Shown piece after piece: positions 60,648 to 64,000 of a stretch of DNA of 64,000 nt. Origin of the DNA: Flavobacterium croceum DSM 17960. GTDB taxonomy: Bacteria > Bacteroidota > Bacteroidia > Flavobacteriales > Flavobacteriaceae. The position numbers were made by a program, and so were the translations under genes. Numbering within the stretch: the first letter of the stretch is position 1; each line of letters starts with the position of its first letter. The stretch spans positions 170,458 through 234,457 of the forward strand of contig NZ_PQNY01000003.1 of NCBI RefSeq assembly GCF_002917885.1, written 5' to 3'. The notes beneath the pieces are model-generated. The model had not been told where the DNA came from, did not search any database, and saw only the letters and a program-made list of their open reading frames with translations.

Positions 60648-61646
60648 ATGAATAAAATTACTGCCGCTATTACAGCCGTTGGCGCCTATGTTCCTGATTT
60701 TGTTTTATCAAATCAAGTCTTAGAAACTATGGTAGACACCAACGATGAGTGGATTACCACAAGAACAGGAATAAAAGAACGAAGATTATTAAAAGAAAAC
60801 GGCAAAGGAACTTCGTATCTTGCTATAAAAGCCGCTCAAAACCTTATAGAAAAAGCCAATTTAGACCCAAAAGAAATAGATTTAGTAATAATGGCTACTG
60901 CCACTCCAGATATGCCTGTTGCATCAACTGGAGTATACGTTGCAACACAAATAGGAGCTACAAACGCTTTTGCTTTTGATTTGCACGCTGCTTGTTCTAG
61001 CTTTCTTTATGGTATGTCTACCGCTTCTGCATATATTCAATCTGGAAAATATAAAAAAGTATTATTAATAGGTGCCGATAAAATGTCTTCTATAATAGAC
61101 TATACAGACAGAGCCACTTGTATAATATTTGGAGACGGTGGTGGAGCTGTTTTGTTTGAACCCAACGAGGAAGGATTAGGACTTCAAGACGAATATTTAC
61201 GCTCAGATGGTATTGGAAGAGAATACTTAAAAATCGATGCAGGAGGTTCTATACTTCCTCCTTCTGAAGAAACTGTAAAAAACGGACAACATTTTGTTTT
61301 TCAAGACGGTAAAACTGTATTCAAGTATGCAGTTTCTGGAATGGCAGATGTAAGCGAGAAAATAATGGAGCGAAATAACCTCACTAAAGAAGACATCAAC
61401 TGGTTGGTTTCACATCAAGCAAACCGAAGAATAATTGATGCTACTGCTTCTAGAATGGGATTAGACGAAGAAAAAGTATTAATAAACATTCAAAAATATG
61501 GCAATACAACCTCTGCAACACTGCCATTACTATTGAGCGATTTTGAACACAAATTAAAAAAAGGAGATAATTTAATCTTTGCTGCTTTTGGCGGAGGATT
61601 TACTTGGGGTTCAATCTATTTAAAATGGGCTTACAACAAACAATAA
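60648..61646 (+). CDS. fabH: 3-oxoacyl-ACP synthase III
   Basis: The 332-residue condensing enzyme starts fatty acid synthesis by joining acetyl-CoA (or a branched acyl-CoA) to malonyl-ACP. The active-site Cys is Cys116 in LHAACSSFLYG. The His is in WLVSHQANRRIID and the Asn in YGNTTSATLPL; the end has FGGGFTWGSIYLKW. WITTRTGIKERR near residues 35-46 is the substrate-entry loop. It lies 36 nt upstream of accB and is transcribed with accB and probably accC. Confidence 0.97.
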   Translation: MNKITAAITAVGAYVPDFVLSNQVLETMVDTNDEWITTRTGIKERRLLKENGKGTSYLAIKAAQNLIEKANLDPKEIDLVIMATATPDMPVASTGVYVATQIGATNAFAFDLHAACSSFLYGMSTASAYIQSGKYKKVLLIGADKMSSIIDYTDRATCIIFGDGGGAVLFEPNEEGLGLQDEYLRSDGIGREYLKIDAGGSILPPSEETVKNGQHFVFQDGKTVFKYAVSGMADVSEKIMERNNLTKEDINWLVSHQANRRIIDATASRMGLDEEKVLINIQKYGNTTSATLPLLLSDFEHKLKKGDNLIFAAFGGGFTWGSIYLKWAYNKQ

Positions 61647-61682
61647 AACTATAACTAAAACTATAATTAAAACAATACTATT

Positions 61683-62162
61683 ATGGATTTAAAAGAAATT
61701 CAAAACCTAATTAAGTTTGTTTCAAATTCAGGAGTAGCTGAAGTAAAATTGGAAACAGGTGATATCAAAATCACAATAAAAACTACACTAGAAGGTACTA
61801 CACCAGAAATAGCTTATGTACAACAAGCACCTATTGCACAAGCAATGCCGCAAATAGCAGCTCCTGCTCCAGCACCAGCGGCTCCTGTAGCAACTCCGGC
61901 AGCAAATGATGAAAGCTCAAAATATGTTACTATAAAATCTCCAATTATTGGTACTTTTTATAGAAAACCTGCGCCAGATAAAGCACCTTTTGTAGAAGTA
62001 GGTGCAAGCATATCAAAAGGATCTGTATTATGTGTGGTGGAAGCTATGAAACTATTTAACGAAATAGAATCTGAAGTTTCTGGTAAAATAGTCAAAATTT
62101 TAGTAGACGATATGTCTCCTGTAGAATTTGACCAACCACTATTTTTAGTTGATCCATCTTAA
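61683..62162 (+). CDS. accB: Biotin carboxyl carrier protein of acetyl-CoA carboxylase
   Basis: The 159-residue BCCP has a short N-terminal domain (MDLKEIQNLIKFVSNSGVAE), an Ala/Pro-rich flexible linker (about 43-75), and the biotinyl domain. The biotin-accepting Lys is Lys123 in VVEAMKLFNEIE, 36 residues before the C terminus as is usual. It carries CO2 between biotin carboxylase and carboxyltransferase. It lies between fabH and accC, with an unusual 91-bp gap before accC. Confidence 0.98.
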   Translation: MDLKEIQNLIKFVSNSGVAEVKLETGDIKITIKTTLEGTTPEIAYVQQAPIAQAMPQIAAPAPAPAAPVATPAANDESSKYVTIKSPIIGTFYRKPAPDKAPFVEVGASISKGSVLCVVEAMKLFNEIESEVSGKIVKILVDDMSPVEFDQPLFLVDPS

Positions 62163-62253
62163 ATAAGTTAGAAATTAGAAGTTAAAAGTTAGAGATTTTC
62201 TATCTTCCAAATTGTCTAATTGACACATTGTCTAATTATCTAATTAAAGAAAT
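62163..62253. repeat. TTAGAAGTTA and ATTGTCTAATT-type repeats between accB and accC
   Basis: The gap consists of AGTTAGAAATTAGAAGTTA-type words followed by AAATTGTCTAATTGACACA and TTGTCTAATTATCTAATT. The latter words match those at 28680-28716 before the GH65 gene. They can form overlapping weak stems just before the accC start codon. Confidence 0.6.
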
Positions 62254-63603
62254 ATGTTTAAAAAAATACTCATTGCCAATCGTGGCGAAATTGCTCTACG
62301 TGTTATTAGAACATGCCGAGAAATGGGCATAAAAACTGTAGCGGTATACTCTACTGCAGATGCTGAAAGTTTGCATGTAAAATTTGCAGACGAAGCGGTT
62401 TGTATTGGTCCTCCGCCAAGTAATCAATCCTACTTGAAAATGGCAAACATTATTGCTGCAGCAGAAATTACCAATGCAGACGCAATACACCCTGGATACG
62501 GTTTTCTTTCCGAAAATGCTAAATTTTCAAAAATTTGCCAAGAACATGGTATAAAATTCATAGGAGCATCTCCAGAAATGATTGACAGAATGGGAGATAA
62601 AGCCTCTGCAAAAGCTACTATGAAAGAAGCAGGTGTTCCATGCGTACCTGGATCTGATGGTATATTAGAATCGTTAGAACAAGCCAAAGCCATTGCAAAA
62701 GAAATAGGATATCCTGTAATGATGAAAGCCACTGCTGGTGGTGGAGGTAAAGGAATGCGTGCTATATGGAAAGAAGAAGAGCTAGACAAAGCATGGGAAA
62801 GCGCTAGACAAGAGGCTGCTGCTGCATTTGGAAACGATGGTATGTATATGGAAAAACTTATAGAAGAGCCTAGACATATTGAAATCCAAGTAGTAGGAGA
62901 TGCTTATGGAAAAGCGTGTCATCTTTCTGAAAGAGATTGTTCTGTACAAAGAAGACATCAAAAACTTACAGAAGAAACCCCATCTCCTTTTATGACAGAT
63001 GAGCTTAGACAAAAAATGGGTGAAGCTGCTGTAAAAGCTGCTGAATTTATAAAATATGAAGGCGCTGGTACTGTAGAATTTCTTGTCGATAAACATAGAA
63101 ATTTCTACTTTATGGAAATGAATACCCGTATTCAAGTAGAGCATCCTATTACAGAACAAGTAGTAGATTACGATTTAATCCGAGAACAAATATTAGTAGC
63201 TGCAGGTGTTCCGATTTCAGGGAAAAACTATCTTCCGCAATTGCATTCTATAGAGTGCAGAATTAATGCAGAAGACCCTTATAACGATTTCAGACCTTCA
63301 CCAGGTAAAATCACTGTACTGCACGCTCCAGGAGGTCACGGAGTTAGATTGGATACACATGTATATGCTGGATATACGATACCTCCAAACTACGACTCTA
63401 TGATAGCCAAGTTGATAACTACAGCACAAACTAGAGAAGAGGCTATTAATAAAATGAAAAGAGCTCTAGATGAGTTTTATATTGAAGGAATAAAAACCAC
63501 TATACCATTTCATAGACAATTGATGGATGACCCTGATTATGTATCAGGGAATTATACAACAAAGTTTATGGAAAGTTTTAAAATGAAAGAAGAAATAGAA
63601 TAA
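62254..63603 (+). CDS. accC: Biotin carboxylase of acetyl-CoA carboxylase
   Basis: The 449-residue ATP-grasp enzyme carboxylates biotin on AccB. It begins [20 protein letters not shown] and has the glycine-rich ATP loop [12 protein letters not shown] (about 157-168). [18 protein letters not shown] (about 228-245) and [12 protein letters not shown] (about 290-301, with catalytic Arg and Glu) follow. Length is standard. It is the last gene of the fabH-accB-accC group and ends at a terminator. Confidence 0.98.
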   Translation: MFKKILIANRGEIALRVIRTCREMGIKTVAVYSTADAESLHVKFADEAVCIGPPPSNQSYLKMANIIAAAEITNADAIHPGYGFLSENAKFSKICQEHGIKFIGASPEMIDRMGDKASAKATMKEAGVPCVPGSDGILESLEQAKAIAKEIGYPVMMKATAGGGGKGMRAIWKEEELDKAWESARQEAAAAFGNDGMYMEKLIEEPRHIEIQVVGDAYGKACHLSERDCSVQRRHQKLTEETPSPFMTDELRQKMGEAAVKAAEFIKYEGAGTVEFLVDKHRNFYFMEMNTRIQVEHPITEQVVDYDLIREQILVAAGVPISGKNYLPQLHSIECRINAEDPYNDFRPSPGKITVLHAPGGHGVRLDTHVYAGYTIPPNYDSMIAKLITTAQTREEAINKMKRALDEFYIEGIKTTIPFHRQLMDDPDYVSGNYTTKFMESFKMKEEIE

Positions 63604-63628
63604 TTCTTTTAATATTATATAATGAAAG

Positions 63629-63660
63629 AAACCTCTTAAACTAAATTAAGAGGTTTTTTT
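63629..63660 (+). terminator. Terminator after accC
   Basis: AAACCTCTTAA (63629-63639) pairs with TTAAGAGGTTT (63646-63656), followed by T. Confidence 0.93.
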
Positions 63661-64000
63661 ATTGTAACATCTCAACGTCTTCATATCTCGTTTACGTAAA
63701 ATAGTATGTATAGATTCGCATATCCAAATCGAAAATCTTCACGGCATAGGTTTTCGCTTTACGGTAAAAGAGTGATTTTATAGAGTTTTTATAAGAAGTA
63801 ATTCTCAATACGCTGTTACTTAAAACAAAAAACCCTTGAAGTAAGTCTTAAAGGATTGAATACAAAGGCTGATTTAGAGTAAAAATCGAACTTTAGAGTA
63901 TCTATAAAAAAATGAGTTCTGATTTTGATCAGAACTCATTAAAAGAAGGCGGCGAACCGAGCTCGCGAACACGCCGTACCAATAACAAAAAAAAGAGGTT
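63661..64000. other. Intergenic sequence to the window edge, with minus-strand terminator
   Basis: No gene was recognised in these 340 bases. AATGAGTTCTGAT (63911-63923) pairs with ATCAGAACTCATT (63928-63940). On the minus strand the hairpin is followed by TTTTTTT, so it would end a transcript entering from beyond the right edge. The 30 bases after it (63947-63977, with GGCGGCGAACCGAGCTCGCG) are much richer in G+C than the rest and hold the palindrome GAGCTC. Read on the minus strand, TCGCCGCC before the hairpin is reminiscent of a stable RNA 3' end. The window stops too soon to identify it. Confidence 0.5.

Noticed and set aside
62782..63159. Minus-strand 125-residue open frame
   Set aside because: It is antisense to the accC catalytic region and has no family features.

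Overview
The window is AT-rich chromosomal DNA from a member of the Bacteroidetes, most likely a Flavobacteriaceae species close to Flavobacterium. The grounds are: a SusC/SusD pair with SusE-like lipoproteins, a type IX secretion (Por) C-terminal sorting domain on an amylase, promoters of the Bacteroidetes form TTG-N17-23-TAnnTTTG, almost no Shine-Dalgarno sequences, an L21 protein with a helix-hairpin-helix extension, and several families of short flavobacterial intergenic repeats. The genus is inferred from memory of gene order and protein style, not from a search.

Layout. 1-15.6 kb is housekeeping and small accessory genes: a truncated coaX, tRNA-Phe, DUF456, a small secreted protein and lipoprotein pair, a GT2 glycosyltransferase with a flippase-like membrane protein, ruvC, hemW, a GxxExxY nuclease-fold gene between inverted repeats, a cyclase-family hydrolase, an MmcQ/YjbR protein, a PH+SHOCT protein, a sulfide:quinone oxidoreductase-like enzyme, DUF4407, an M20 dipeptidase, tRNA-Leu and a large AsmA-family protein.

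15.7-39.4 kb is one coherent alpha-glucan (starch, glycogen, maltodextrin) utilisation locus. The left arm runs on the minus strand: susC, susD, two SusE/SusF-like starch-binding lipoproteins and a large GH13 amylase carrying a type IX secretion tag. A LacI-family regulator starts divergently. The right arm runs on the plus strand: MFS maltose-type transporter, beta-phosphoglucomutase, GH65 phosphorylase, SusA-like GH13, esterase-fold hydrolase, GH31 alpha-glucosidase, lipoprotein GH13 and a periplasmic GH13. The implied route is surface attack, uptake of oligosaccharides by SusCD, periplasmic trimming by GH13 and GH31 enzymes, import of maltose by the MFS carrier, then phosphorolysis by GH65 and conversion of beta-glucose-1-phosphate to glucose-6-phosphate by PgmB. 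A perfect LacI-type palindrome and a shared 20-nt element link the control regions of both arms.

39.4-43.1 kb holds an eleven-copy 21-bp tandem array with no indels, a PnuC-like transporter, a second LacI paralogue, an epimerase and a cluster of hairpins. 43.1-64 kb is core metabolism and translation: sucB-sucA, an outer-membrane barrel, a polyprenyl synthetase, pth, rpmA, rplU, an active/inactive M16 peptidase pair, aspS, a TlpA-like thioredoxin, divergent ribE/pdxA, and DUF177-rpmF-fabH-accB-accC.

No CRISPR array, prophage, complete insertion sequence or recognisable riboswitch was seen. The least explained items are the 21-bp array, the inverted-repeat-flanked GxxExxY gene, the shared 20-nt regulatory element, the two-copy CCCTGATTG...AAAAGCAGGAAT repeat and two apparently leaderless genes.
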